From CALESS01 sp041741455 (lineage in GTDB: Bacteria; Chloroflexota; Anaerolineae; Anaerolineales; Anaerolineaceae): a stretch of DNA of 64,000 nucleotides. The stretch is taken from contig JBGSJZ010000055.1 of assembly GCA_041741455.1 (NCBI GenBank), positions 5,124 to 69,123 on the forward strand. The letters are read 5' to 3'. Numbering within the stretch: the stretch's first letter is position 1; each line of letters begins with the position of its first letter. The position numbers were made by a program, and so were the translations under genes. Under the pieces are notes generated by a model. That model was not told the origin of the DNA. It saw only the letters and a list, made by a program, of their open reading frames with translations, and did not search any database. Below, piece by piece: positions 33,767 through 42,824 of this stretch.

Positions 33767-35872
33767 TCAGGGACTGTAAGGTTCCAGATAAAATTCTGCT
33801 CCATCTCCCTCGGCCGTCCAACCAACCCCGCCGGGGATGGCCGTACTTTGCACCTTCCAGAAAACCAGGCCGCTGACACAGACCGGGCCTTCCAGGACTT
33901 TCAGAATGGTGCCGGGGTAAATTTCTCCGATGATATTATCCGCAATCACCGCTTCAGAGCGTACCCGGTTGGGGGGATCCGTCGGCGCACCCATCACTTT
34001 GGCCTGCCCGCCGGCTGTCAGGCGGGTCCAACCGTTGGTGCAATCCTCCCTTGCCACAGGCGTTTCTTCGGTGGCTGCACCGGATTCCATCAGGGGGTAC
34101 CAGGCCGGGGCAAAGAAACCGCTGCCGGTCAGCCGGGTAATTCCTTTGGTTTGCACTTCCACAATATACACTCCAATTACGCCCCCGGATGGGCTGTTCT
34201 GGATGGCGATAAAGCGGCTGTCCGGTGACCAGGACAGAAAATCCCAGGGGCTGTCGTTTCCACCTGTCAGGGCGGTCAGTCCGCTGCCGTCTGGGTTCAT
34301 GGTATAGAGAAAGGCTTGCCCGTTGAGGTCCAGGGAGCGGATGAAGGCGATCTTCCTGCCGTCCGGCGACCAGGCCGGAGAAAAATTATAAGCGTTGTGG
34401 GTCAATGCCCTGGGTTCGCTGCCGTCGGCCTTCATTACATAGATTTGAAAGTCCAGCATATAGGCAATCCACTGACCATCTGGCGACCAGGTGGGTTCGG
34501 TGCAGCGCCCGCTGCACTCGGTTAATTGGTTCCATCCGCTGCCATCAGGTTTCATCACATAGATATCCCGGGTGCTGCTGCCGGATTTACCATAGGTAAA
34601 GGCGATCCATTGCCCGTCCGGCGACCAGGCCGGGTAACTTTCGGAATCTCCGCTCAAGGTCAGGTTTGTGACAGATCGATCCGACACATTGAGGAGGAAG
34701 ATATCTGCATACTGGCTGTTGTGGAATGCGATGTACTGCCCATCCGGGGACCAGGTGAGGTGATGGGCTATGGAGGTGCTGGAACCGCTGCGGTCGTAGA
34801 GGTAGTCGCGGTCCGAGCCGTTCAGGTTCAAAGTGCGGATCTCCATGTCGCTGCCCGTCACGACGGCAATCGGCCCCAGGTTGCCAAAGTTCCAGGTGCT
34901 GGCGGTGGGCTGCAGGCTGGGGGCGCTGGTTGACCTCACTGTGGCGGTGGCGGTTGATCTTACGGTGGGGGATTTGCCGGGGGTGGCTGTGTTGGATACA
35001 GGCGGCCTGGTCTGGGTTGACTCAACGGTCGGGCTGGTATTGCCGGGCTGCGGGGCGGTGGCGGCAATCTCGCCTGTCACTGCGCATAATTTACTGATCT
35101 CTTCCGCAGAAAGTCTGCGTTGGAAGAACATCAGGTCGTCCAGGTCTCCGGCAAAGAAATTCTGCAGTTCGCCAGCTTGGGTTTGCTCGGCGCCGATGTA
35201 CATAACAAGATTGGGTTCCTGGATGTTGAATTTAATGCTTCCTTCGCCGATCTTCTGCCCATCCACGAAGAAGCGCCAGTTCTGGCTGGATTGGCTGTAA
35301 GTGTAGAACACACACTGCCATTGGTTCAGGCTGAGATCCTGGCTGGCTTTGACAAATTCAAAGTCACTGGCACCGGTTGCCCCAAAACGCAGGGTCTTAC
35401 CGGGTTTTTCCAGGGCCAGCCACCAACTGCCGTCGGTGTTCCGGTTGGCCTGGTGTTTGTTGATCAGCATGACATCGCTGGAGCGCGTGGCAATGGAAAT
35501 TTTCAGGAACATGCCAATGGTGAAATCCGGGGTCAGGTCGAAACCGTTCCCGGCAGGAACCTGGATGACGCTTTTGAGTCCGTCAAAAAGGTAAGCGCTA
35601 TCCGGATTGCCGAAACGGTCAGGGATGAGCTGAGCCTGGTGAACCTCGCCGTGGTGTCCGTTGCCGCTGGCATCCTCCGCATTGCCGTTAAACGGGTAAT
35701 AGGCCAGCAGATCTGCGGCCAGGGATTCGAGCGGGGAGGGAGTGTTGGTACTGGTGGCTGTCCAGGCTGCGGTGGCAGGAGGTTCTGTAGGTGGCAGGGT
35801 GGCACTTTTTTCGCTACAGGATACCAGTAAAATTGCAATGAATAGCAACCGAATGATCTTGCCTGGGTTCAT
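33767..35872 (-). CDS. LamG plus TolB-like propeller lipoprotein, paralogue of the next gene
   Basis: 701 residues: lipobox LLVSC, linker, a LamG/concanavalin-like domain (about 55-235: LLAYYPFNGNAEDASGNGHH at its start, FAGDLDDLMFFQRRLSAEEI near its end), a second Thr/Ser-rich linker, a propeller with six WSPDGQ-type blades (about 345-600) and the SH3-like C-terminal domain shared with the downstream paralogue. LamG domains bind sugars or proteins, so a surface recognition role is likely. ATG at 35872 follows GGAGGAA. The LamG domain is the main difference from the paralogue. Confidence 0.92.
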   Translation of the reverse strand: MNPGKIIRLLFIAILLVSCSEKSATLPPTEPPATAAWTATSTNTPSPLESLAADLLAYYPFNGNAEDASGNGHHGEVHQAQLIPDRFGNPDSAYLFDGLKSVIQVPAGNGFDLTPDFTIGMFLKISIATRSSDVMLINKHQANRNTDGSWWLALEKPGKTLRFGATGASDFEFVKASQDLSLNQWQCVFYTYSQSSQNWRFFVDGQKIGEGSIKFNIQEPNLVMYIGAEQTQAGELQNFFAGDLDDLMFFQRRLSAEEISKLCAVTGEIAATAPQPGNTSPTVESTQTRPPVSNTATPGKSPTVRSTATATVRSTSAPSLQPTASTWNFGNLGPIAVVTGSDMEIRTLNLNGSDRDYLYDRSGSSTSIAHHLTWSPDGQYIAFHNSQYADIFLLNVSDRSVTNLTLSGDSESYPAWSPDGQWIAFTYGKSGSSTRDIYVMKPDGSGWNQLTECSGRCTEPTWSPDGQWIAYMLDFQIYVMKADGSEPRALTHNAYNFSPAWSPDGRKIAFIRSLDLNGQAFLYTMNPDGSGLTALTGGNDSPWDFLSWSPDSRFIAIQNSPSGGVIGVYIVEVQTKGITRLTGSGFFAPAWYPLMESGAATEETPVAREDCTNGWTRLTAGGQAKVMGAPTDPPNRVRSEAVIADNIIGEIYPGTILKVLEGPVCVSGLVFWKVQSTAIPGGVGWTAEGDGAEFYLEPYSP

Positions 35873-36032
35873 AAATTCCTCCAAAATTGGTTATTGACTG
35901 GACAGGGGGATGATGAATACATTATACAAATTTCCATGATGAACGCAATATCTGGCGGATCGCTGGCACATTGCTAATAGTCACTGGTTACATCGTGATA
36001 CAATTGCCGCATTCTGAACCCAAGGATGATGC

Positions 36033-37070
36033 ATGCCGACGATCCCTGAAATGATAGCCGCCCTGAAGAAGGTGCTTGACCCGGAGTTGGGGCGCAATAT
36101 TGTTGAACTAAAAATGGTGCACGATTTGACCATTACCCCCGAGGGGGAGGTGCGTTTCACCCTGGCGCTGACCGTGCTGGGCTGCCCGCTGCGCGAGCAG
36201 ATGAGCAATGCCTCCCGCAATGCCTTGCTGGCCCTGCCCGGTGTGCGGGATGTGCAGATCGAGTTCCGGGCGATGAATGAAGAGGAACGCAAGGCGATCT
36301 TTGGCCAGGTTCAGCCGCCGGGGCCGCGTTTGAATGAGTTTAACAAGATCAACCGGGTGATTGCCGTGATGAGCGGCAAGGGTGGGGTGGGCAAATCCTC
36401 CGTCACCGGGCTGCTGGCCTGCGCCCTCAACCGCCAGCGCCAGAAGGTTGGTATTTTGGATGCCGATATCACCGGCCCCAGTATTCCTAAATTGTTCGGT
36501 TTGCCGCCGGGCGGCCTGCGCGGCACCGACCAGGGCATGCTGCCGGCCATCACCCGCAGCGGGATCCGCGTGGTCTCGACCAACCTGCTGCTGAAGGAAG
36601 AGGATCAACCGGTGGTCTGGCGCGGCCCGCTGATTTCCGGCGCCATCAAACAATTCTGGACGGAAACCCTGTGGGGCAAGCTGGATACCCTGCTGGTCGA
36701 TCTGCCGCCGGGCACCTCGGATGCGGCCCTGTCGGTGATCAACAACCTGCCGTTGAACGGCGCCATCCTGGTCACCACGCCCCAGGACCTGGCCGGGATG
36801 GTGGTGCGCAAGGCGGTTCACCTGCTGCAGGAACTCAAGGTGCCGATCCTCGGCCTGGTGGAAAACTTCAGCTACTTTGTCTGCCCGGATTGCGGGGTGC
36901 AGCACGAAATCTTTGGTCCCAGCCACGCTGCCGAGACGGCCGCGGCCGCCGGGCTGCAAAGCTGGGTACGCCTGCCGGTCGACCCGGCCGTGGCCGCCCA
37001 GTGCGATGCAGGCCAGGTGGAGCTGGTCAACTTCCCGGCGGTTCAAGAGGTGGTTAGTTTACTGGCGTAG
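36033..37070 (+). CDS. apbC: Mrp/NBP35-type P-loop ATPase, Fe-S cluster carrier
   Basis: 345 residues. The N-terminal 85 residues are a MIP18/DUF59 domain (DPELGRNIVELKMVHDL), followed by a deviant P-loop GKGGVGKSS (115-123), the switch segment LLVDLPPGTSDA and the cluster-binding pair Cys284-x-x-Cys287 (FVCPDCG). This is the standard bacterial ApbC layout; such proteins hold and transfer Fe-S clusters to target enzymes. MoaA and ferredoxin-dependent oxidoreductase genes downstream need Fe-S clusters, though they are not in one operon. Confidence 0.95.
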   Translation: MPTIPEMIAALKKVLDPELGRNIVELKMVHDLTITPEGEVRFTLALTVLGCPLREQMSNASRNALLALPGVRDVQIEFRAMNEEERKAIFGQVQPPGPRLNEFNKINRVIAVMSGKGGVGKSSVTGLLACALNRQRQKVGILDADITGPSIPKLFGLPPGGLRGTDQGMLPAITRSGIRVVSTNLLLKEEDQPVVWRGPLISGAIKQFWTETLWGKLDTLLVDLPPGTSDAALSVINNLPLNGAILVTTPQDLAGMVVRKAVHLLQELKVPILGLVENFSYFVCPDCGVQHEIFGPSHAAETAAAAGLQSWVRLPVDPAVAAQCDAGQVELVNFPAVQEVVSLLA

Positions 37071-37078
37071 GGTTTTTT

Positions 37079-37105
37079 AACACGGATTTTCACGGATTAG
37101 AACGG
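37079..37105 (+). repeat. Degenerate CACGGATT direct repeat
   Basis: AACACGGATTTTCACGGATTAG-like sequence with two CACGGATT copies and a third relative (AACGG) lies just after the Mrp gene. It resembles low-complexity dispersed repeats; origin not determined. Confidence 0.4.
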
Positions 37106-37129
37106 AAAATACCGGATATAACATTAATG

Positions 37130-37160
37130 AAAACCGAAATCTTAGTGATTTCGGTTTTTT
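37130..37160 (+). terminator. Rho-independent terminator of the Mrp gene
   Basis: A 12-bp stem (AAAACCGAAATC 37130-37141 with 37147-37158), 5-nt loop and six T (37155-37160). Confidence 0.92.
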
Positions 37161-37238
37161 GTTACTCTTTATCTTTCATCAGTTTTACAAAGTTCAGAAA
37201 TGCTGGTCTGACTGTTGCTGGCCACGTAAAATGATAAT

Positions 37239-37303
37239 GTCATGCTGAACGAAACGTAGTATCTGTGAATGACTCTGAGATTCTTCGCTGCGCTCAGAAT
37301 GAC
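37239..37303. repeat. 65-bp dispersed palindromic element with GTCAT ends
   Basis: Ends GTCATGCTGA (37239-37248) and TCAGAATGAC (37294-37303) are inverted at 9 of 10 positions. Translated on the minus strand, its right part gives CHSERSEES, a peptide that I recall from a widespread intergenic repeat miscalled as protein. It lies between the Mrp terminator and the end of moaA. Confidence 0.7.
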
Positions 37304-37342
37304 AATCAATTAATAAAGGTTCTTTATCTGTGGATAAAGCGT

Positions 37343-38323
37343 TTACCCGCCGATTTCGCTCATGCCCCGGTTGAGGGCCACCTCGCCCTCGGCCAGGCCG
37401 TGGCCCCAGGGTTTGTGCCAGATACCATCCAGGATCAACTGGCGCAGGTCCTCCAGCGAGGCCCCGGCGCGCAGCGGGGTCAGCAGGTCCACTTCCTTCT
37501 CCCGCAGCAGGCACAGGCGCAGGCGGCCATCCGCCGTCAGGCGCGCCCGGCTGCAGGAGGCACAGAAGGGCAGGGTGACCGAGGAGATGAAGCCCAGCTC
37601 GCCCTGCGCGCCCGGTAGACGGTAAATCACCGCTTCACCATCCAGCTGGCCATTGTCCTGTAATTCCAGCGGGCCGATCTCCTCCCCAATCCGCTGTTGG
37701 ATCTCCTTCATCGTGACTGCCTGTTGCTGCTGTAACTCGGTTGCGCCGGCAAAGGGCATCATCTCGATGAAACGCACCTGCCACGTACGATCCAGGGTCA
37801 GGCGGGCCAACCCGGCCACCTGGTCTTCGTTGAAACCGCGCACCACCACCGCGTTGATCTTGACCGGGGTCAGGCCGGCCGCCTCGGCAGCTTGAATCCC
37901 TTGCCAGACCTGGTCCAGCTTGCCCCAGCGGGTGATGCGCCGGAAGCGTTCCGGGTCCAGCGTATCCAGGCTGATATTGACCCGCTCCAGCCCGGCATCC
38001 TTGAGGGGTTGGGCCAACTTGCCAAGCAGCACGCCATTGGTGGTCATCGAAAGGGATTTGACGCCCGGCACACCGGCCATGCGGCGCACCAGTTCCACCA
38101 CGTTGGCACGCACGGTTGGCTCGCCTCCGGTCAGCCGGAACTTATCGAAACCAAGCGAGGCAAACAGGCGCACCAGCAGGATCAACTCTTCATCCTGCAA
38201 CAGATCAACCGAAGGGCGGAATGTCATTTCCTCCGGCATGCAGTAGACGCAGCGCAAGTTGCAGTGGTCGGTCAACGAGATGCGCATGTAATGGATGTTG
38301 CGGCCAAAACGATCGATTGCCAA
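37343..38323 (-). CDS. moaA: GTP 3',8-cyclase of molybdenum-cofactor synthesis
   Basis: 326-residue radical SAM enzyme that starts molybdopterin synthesis. The N-terminal cluster motif is CNLRCVYC (Cys21, Cys25, Cys28) after FGRNIHYMRISLTDH; the C-terminal cluster motif is CASCSRARLTADGRLRLC. The protein ends in GG, the conserved MoaA C-terminal tail. I chose TTG at 38323 because GGAG lies 8 bp upstream and the standard MoaA N-terminus (IDRFGRNI) follows directly; the longer frame to 38413 adds residues without resemblance. No other moa gene lies nearby. Confidence 0.95.
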   Translation of the reverse strand: MAIDRFGRNIHYMRISLTDHCNLRCVYCMPEEMTFRPSVDLLQDEELILLVRLFASLGFDKFRLTGGEPTVRANVVELVRRMAGVPGVKSLSMTTNGVLLGKLAQPLKDAGLERVNISLDTLDPERFRRITRWGKLDQVWQGIQAAEAAGLTPVKINAVVVRGFNEDQVAGLARLTLDRTWQVRFIEMMPFAGATELQQQQAVTMKEIQQRIGEEIGPLELQDNGQLDGEAVIYRLPGAQGELGFISSVTLPFCASCSRARLTADGRLRLCLLREKEVDLLTPLRAGASLEDLRQLILDGIWHKPWGHGLAEGEVALNRGMSEIGG

Positions 38324-38615
38324 TGATGGATCTCCAGAGAGTCGAGCAAACCCGGGGTTAATGAGAAATTGGATAAGTATGGTAATATTAATTGTTTCCC
38401 GGGACAAAGTCAAATAAATATCACTTAATGTCGTTGGTAAATTGTGTGAGAATGATTGGTTGTATCAGAAATTTCACCCGATTCAAGAAAGATGTAAATC
38501 CGGTCTGGTGATAGTTGACACTAGAAACAAGCAAAGAAAAGTAAGATAATAATTATTACGGATTATATTGACAGATAATGTCCAAGTTCTCCCAAATCAT
38601 ATCCAGGAGGATCGA

Positions 38616-38858
38616 ATGCCCGTCAAGGGACGAATCGAAGTCAATGAAAAGTATTGCAAGGGCTGTGACCTATGCGTAGGCGCCTGCCCGCAGCACGTGC
38701 TGGCCCTGGCGGAAGACCGTCTGACGCCCAAAGGCTATCACCCGGCCTACCTGATTGCGGAAGGCTGCACCGGCTGCGCCATTTGCGCTGTCGTCTGCCC
38801 GGAAGCCGCCATCACTGTCTATCGTGAAGCGCCGCGCAAAGAGCGGCCGATAACCTAG
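38616..38858 (+). CDS. 2-oxoacid:ferredoxin oxidoreductase, ferredoxin subunit
   Basis: 80-residue protein with two [4Fe-4S] motifs, CKGCDLCVGACP and CTGCAICAVVCP, plus a short basic tail. It is the delta-type electron-transfer subunit of the four-subunit enzyme encoded by the next three genes. ATG at 38616 has AGGAGG upstream. A TTGACA box lies at 38515-38520 and again at 38568-38573, but a matching -10 is not obvious. Confidence 0.95.
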   Translation: MPVKGRIEVNEKYCKGCDLCVGACPQHVLALAEDRLTPKGYHPAYLIAEGCTGCAICAVVCPEAAITVYREAPRKERPIT

Positions 38859-38867
38859 GAGGATGGC

Positions 38868-39971
38868 ATGGCACGTCAATTGATGAAGGGTAACGAGGCT
38901 GTTGCGGAAGCCGCTGTACGGGCTGGTCTGCAGTCGTATTTTGGCTATCCCATCACCCCCCAGACAGAATTGCTGGAGTATCTCTCCCGCCGCATGCCTG
39001 AGCTGGGCCGGGCCTTTGTCCAGGCCGAGAGTGAACTGGGCGCCATCAACATGGTGTATGGTGCAGCTTGCACCGGGGCGCGGACGATGACTTCCTCCTC
39101 CAGCCCAGGTGTTTCGCTGATGATGGAAGGCCTGAGTTACATTGCCGGTACCGAATTGCCGATGGTGATTGTGAATGTGATGCGCGGCGGACCCGGTTTG
39201 GGCAATATCTCCCCCGCCCAGTCTGATTACACCCAGATGGTGCACGGCGGTGGGCATGGCGATTACCACGTGATCGTTCTGGCCCCCTCGACTGTGCAGG
39301 AATCGGTGGATTTGACGGTTCTGGCCTTTGATCTGGCGGAGAAATATCGCTCGATTGTGGCCATCCTGACGGATGGCAGCATCGGCCAGATGATGGAGCC
39401 CTGCGAACAGCCGCCGATGCAACCACTCAAGACGGTTTTCCCGGAATGGGCAGCCACCGGTGCAGCTGGACGCGAACGCAATGTGCTTTCATCGATTTAC
39501 TTGAATGTAAACGAAGAAGAGAAAGCCAACCTGCGCATGATGCGCCGCTGGTTGGAAGTGGAAGCCAATGAAGTGCGCTTCAAAGAATATTACACCGAAG
39601 ATGCCAAATTCCTGGTTGTTGGCTTTGGCTCGGCTGGCCGGGTGGCGCTCTCTGCTGTCCGTGCTGCCCGTGCGGAAGGCATCCCGGTCGGTTTGTTGCG
39701 GCCGATCACACTGGCACCTTTCCCTCAGAAGCAACTGGAAGAGCTGTCCAAACGCATGGAAGGTATCCTGGTCGTTGAGATGAATGGTGGACAGATGCTG
39801 GATGATGTACGCCTGATCGTCAGCGGCCGCACGCCGATTGAATTCTTCGCCCGCCTGGGCGGTGTGATGCCCCTGCCGGATGAACTGCTGGATGAAATCA
39901 AACGCCTGGCAAAAGGCCCACTGACCACCGAAGGTGATCCGCGCACCCGCTGGCTCGCCCGCATGGGATAA
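38868..39971 (+). CDS. 2-oxoacid:ferredoxin oxidoreductase, alpha subunit
   Basis: 367 residues. Domain I of the pyruvate:ferredoxin-oxidoreductase family (GNEAVAEAAVRAGLQSYFGYPITPQTE, in part YFGYPITPQTE; TSSSSPGVSLMMEG) and domain II (VVGFGSAGRVALSAV, LLRPITLAPFP). The motif set fits the VorB/KorA branch that oxidises branched-chain 2-oxoacids or 2-oxoglutarate; the sequence alone does not decide the substrate. RBS AGGAGG. The four genes lie within 2.7 kb with gaps of 9-18 bp. Confidence 0.95.
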   Translation: MARQLMKGNEAVAEAAVRAGLQSYFGYPITPQTELLEYLSRRMPELGRAFVQAESELGAINMVYGAACTGARTMTSSSSPGVSLMMEGLSYIAGTELPMVIVNVMRGGPGLGNISPAQSDYTQMVHGGGHGDYHVIVLAPSTVQESVDLTVLAFDLAEKYRSIVAILTDGSIGQMMEPCEQPPMQPLKTVFPEWAATGAAGRERNVLSSIYLNVNEEEKANLRMMRRWLEVEANEVRFKEYYTEDAKFLVVGFGSAGRVALSAVRAARAEGIPVGLLRPITLAPFPQKQLEELSKRMEGILVVEMNGGQMLDDVRLIVSGRTPIEFFARLGGVMPLPDELLDEIKRLAKGPLTTEGDPRTRWLARMG

Positions 39972-39987
39972 AAGAAAGGATTAAAAA

Positions 39988-40767
39988 ATGGATCTTCCGG
40001 TAATCGAAGAACAATTGGTTTACCAGCGCCCGGAGGCCTTCACCGAGGTCTCGACCCATTACTGCCCGGGCTGCACCCATGGTGTGGCGCACCGCCTGGT
40101 GGCGGAAGTAATCGACGAGATGGGTGTGCGCGATCGCACCATCGGCGTGGCTTCGGTTGGCTGCTCAGTGTTTGCTTACAATTACTTTGACTTTGATTGG
40201 GTGCAAGCTCCGCACGGGCGCGCCCCGGCCATGGCGACCGGTGTCAAGCGTACCCTGCCGAATAAGGTTGTTCTGACCTACCAGGGCGATGGCGATCTGG
40301 CCTCGATTGGCATGGGTGAAATTGTGCATGCGGCTGCGCGCGGCGAGAATATTACGGTTATATTCCTTAACAACGCCAACTACGGCATGACGGGCGGCCA
40401 GATGGCGCCCACCACCCTGCCTGGCATGAAAACCACCTCTTCTCCCAATGGGCGGGATGTGGAGACGGCCGGTTACCCAATCCGGGCTTCTGAATTGCTT
40501 GCCACGCTGGATGGCGCCTCGTATGTCGTGCGCCGCAGCTTGCACGACCCGAAGAACATTCGATTAGCCAAGAAAGCCATCCGCACTGCTTTTGAAGTGC
40601 AGGTGCGCGGGCTGGGCTTCTCCATGGTTGAGTTGCTTTCCACCTGCCCGACCAACTGGGGAATGACTCCACAACAGAGCCTGAAGTGGATGGAAGAGCA
40701 CATGGTGCCCTACTATCCTTTGAATGACTTCAAAGTCAACCCGGCAATCACTTCCATCAGGTTCTAA
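39988..40767 (+). CDS. 2-oxoacid:ferredoxin oxidoreductase, beta (TPP) subunit
   Basis: 259-residue thiamine-pyrophosphate subunit: CPGCTHG near the start, the TPP/Mg motif GDGDLASIGMGE followed by NNANYGMTGGQ. With the alpha, gamma and ferredoxin subunits it forms a complete enzyme converting a 2-oxoacid and CoA to acyl-CoA, CO2 and reduced ferredoxin. This is typical of anaerobes. No unusual residues seen. Confidence 0.95.
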   Translation: MDLPVIEEQLVYQRPEAFTEVSTHYCPGCTHGVAHRLVAEVIDEMGVRDRTIGVASVGCSVFAYNYFDFDWVQAPHGRAPAMATGVKRTLPNKVVLTYQGDGDLASIGMGEIVHAAARGENITVIFLNNANYGMTGGQMAPTTLPGMKTTSSPNGRDVETAGYPIRASELLATLDGASYVVRRSLHDPKNIRLAKKAIRTAFEVQVRGLGFSMVELLSTCPTNWGMTPQQSLKWMEEHMVPYYPLNDFKVNPAITSIRF

Positions 40768-40785
40768 CAACCAGGGAGGAACAGC

Positions 40786-41331
40786 ATGCAAAAAGAAATT
40801 ATCGTCGCTGGTTTTGGCGGACAGGGCGTCTTGTTTGCCGGTCAGTTGCTGGCGTATGCCGCCATGGATTATGGCAAGGAAACCACCTGGATCCCTTCGT
40901 ACGGGCCGGAAATGCGCGGTGGTACGGCTAACTGTACGGTGATCATCTCAGATGAGGAAATCGGCTCCCCGGTGGTGCGTTACCCGGCCGGGGTGATCGC
41001 CCTCAACCTGCCCTCGTTGGATAAATACGAGCCGCTGGTCAGCCCGGGTGGGGTGCTGGTGGTCAACCAGTCCATGGTCAATCGCCCGGTCATTCGTACC
41101 GATATTCTCAGCGTGGTCATCCCTGCCAGTGAAATTGCCGAGAGGATTGGCGACAAGCGCATGACCAACATGGTATTACTGGGCGGCTTGCTGGCCAACC
41201 TGCCAGTATTGCCGTTGGAAGCATTGGAAAAAGCCATCGCAGAGCACACCCCAGAGCGCCACAAACGCCTGTTGCCCTTGAATATTCAAGCCCTGCACGA
41301 AGGCGCAACTTTCATCGCTCAAAAAGTGTAA
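40786..41331 (+). CDS. 2-oxoacid:ferredoxin oxidoreductase, gamma subunit
   Basis: 181 residues beginning with the family signature IVAGFGGQGVLFAGQLLA and containing SYGPEMRGGTANCTVIIS (in part GPEMRGGTANC). This completes the delta-alpha-beta-gamma order of the operon. A strong hairpin follows. Confidence 0.95.
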   Translation: MQKEIIVAGFGGQGVLFAGQLLAYAAMDYGKETTWIPSYGPEMRGGTANCTVIISDEEIGSPVVRYPAGVIALNLPSLDKYEPLVSPGGVLVVNQSMVNRPVIRTDILSVVIPASEIAERIGDKRMTNMVLLGGLLANLPVLPLEALEKAIAEHTPERHKRLLPLNIQALHEGATFIAQKV

Positions 41332-41362
41332 GCTCCTCAATCGTCGGGAAACGGGAGAGGTT

Positions 41363-41400
41363 AACGCATCAGCGGACGTAAATGCGTCCGCTGATGTGTT
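41363..41400 (+). terminator. Strong stem-loop after the oxidoreductase operon
   Basis: A 16-bp stem (41363-41378 with 41385-41400, one G-U pair) and a 6-nt loop, extended by GGGAG/CCTCCC outside. There is no T run, so termination is probable rather than certain. Confidence 0.7.
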
Positions 41401-41552
41401 ATGTCTCCTCCCGCTTGCTGAAGACACCATACAGGCAATATAAGAGTATGTGTTAAGAAACCAAACATATAATAGATTCATCCTTGAATACATTTTTGAG
41501 ATTTTTCATCTAAGGAACATAGAATAGTAGTTCCAAGGTTATCAGGTTTATC

Positions 41553-42824
41553 ATGATTCGCAAAATTGCTTATTTTGGTAGCCTAATGCTGGCTGGTCTG
41601 CTTCCGTTCTCTGCCTATTGGCTGATTGGGGAACCGGTCAATGATTCAATCTACCCTCTTTATGTAACACCCGTTGTGTATATTACGGATCTCCCGCTCC
41701 TTATACTTCTCAGTGTTGGTTTATTGTTTAGGCTCCGATTCCATAATAAAAGCAAAAAAGCGAACAGATTTCGGATTCTAGTTGGTTCATTGCTGGGTGT
41801 AATTGTGTTATTAGCAGCTGTAACGCTCCCTTGGGCTCTTTCTCCAGCTCTAGCAGCTTGGACATTATTTCGCTGGCTCCTAGCCGTTGCTCTTTACTTT
41901 ACGTTGATTAAACTAAAACCTCCCATTGAACGATTTGTGCAGGTTTTCCTATGCTCCTTAGCCTTTCAAGTGGTTATCGGCATGTGCCAAGTAATCATCG
42001 GCCACCCTCTCGGAATTCCAGGTGAATTGGCGTTAGAGATGACTAACCCTCGAGCAGCGGTGATCTATGCGACTGGGCGGGGCTGGTTACGTGCTTATGG
42101 AATGACATTCCATCCAAATGTGTTTGGCGGCTTCTTAATGGCAGGTTTGGTTCTTGGATTGCCGTTATTGAATCGAACTGTATGGCGTATTCTGTGGCTT
42201 TGGTTGGCAGTTGGTCTTCTACTCACATTTTCTCGTTCGGCCTGGTTGGCAACCTTAATTTGCCTCCTGATTGCAGCCGGAATAATTGCCTGGAGAATTA
42301 GTGCACTTCGCCGTTCAATCATCATTATGGTGAGCGGGTTGTGCGTCTTTGGTCTGGTGATGGGGATAATTTTTTCAAAGCCGATTATTGCCAGGATTTT
42401 TGTTTCTACATCTTATTCAGAGTTGGCATCTATTAATGGTCGTAGAGAATTAATCCAAGTTGCTATGACAACCATCAGAGATCATCCTTTGACCGGAATC
42501 GGAGCTGGTAATTTTCCCCTGGCACAATTGGATCAAAACACAAAGGACCCTCCTCATTATGTGCATAATGTACTCCTATTATTGGCAGCAGAAGAGGGGC
42601 TAGTAGGTGGGCTTGTGTGGTTGGCACTTTGGCTGGTACCCTTGTTTTTCCTTCCACTTCGCAATTATCACAATCCTTGGTCAATTGTGTTGGCAGCCGC
42701 CTGGTTTGGCCTGGGAAGTATTTCATTATGGGATAGCTATCCATGGGCTTTGGAGTATGGCAGGGTGCTCACAGTGGTGCTCCTTGCATTTTTTACCCTG
42801 GCTATAGACGAAGAGATCAACTGA
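41553..42824 (+). CDS. O-antigen-ligase/polymerase-like membrane protein
   Basis: 423 residues with about eleven helices. A Wzy_C/O-antigen-ligase pattern is visible: NPRAAVIYATGRGWLRAYGM, FHPNVFGGFL, then the helix LTFSRSAWLATLICLL, and an external loop with INGRRELIQVAMTTIRDHPLTGIGAGNF (in part RDHPLTGIGAGNF, HNVLLLLAAEEG). Such proteins join glycan chains to lipid or protein acceptors. GC content is far below the flanking genes. The stop overlaps the next start by one base (TGATG). Confidence 0.85.
   Translation: MIRKIAYFGSLMLAGLLPFSAYWLIGEPVNDSIYPLYVTPVVYITDLPLLILLSVGLLFRLRFHNKSKKANRFRILVGSLLGVIVLLAAVTLPWALSPALAAWTLFRWLLAVALYFTLIKLKPPIERFVQVFLCSLAFQVVIGMCQVIIGHPLGIPGELALEMTNPRAAVIYATGRGWLRAYGMTFHPNVFGGFLMAGLVLGLPLLNRTVWRILWLWLAVGLLLTFSRSAWLATLICLLIAAGIIAWRISALRRSIIIMVSGLCVFGLVMGIIFSKPIIARIFVSTSYSELASINGRRELIQVAMTTIRDHPLTGIGAGNFPLAQLDQNTKDPPHYVHNVLLLLAAEEGLVGGLVWLALWLVPLFFLPLRNYHNPWSIVLAAAWFGLGSISLWDSYPWALEYGRVLTVVLLAFFTLAIDEEIN

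Noticed and set aside
37194..37514. Protein frame containing HSERSEES
   Set aside because: It arises from a dispersed repeat and the antisense of moaA.
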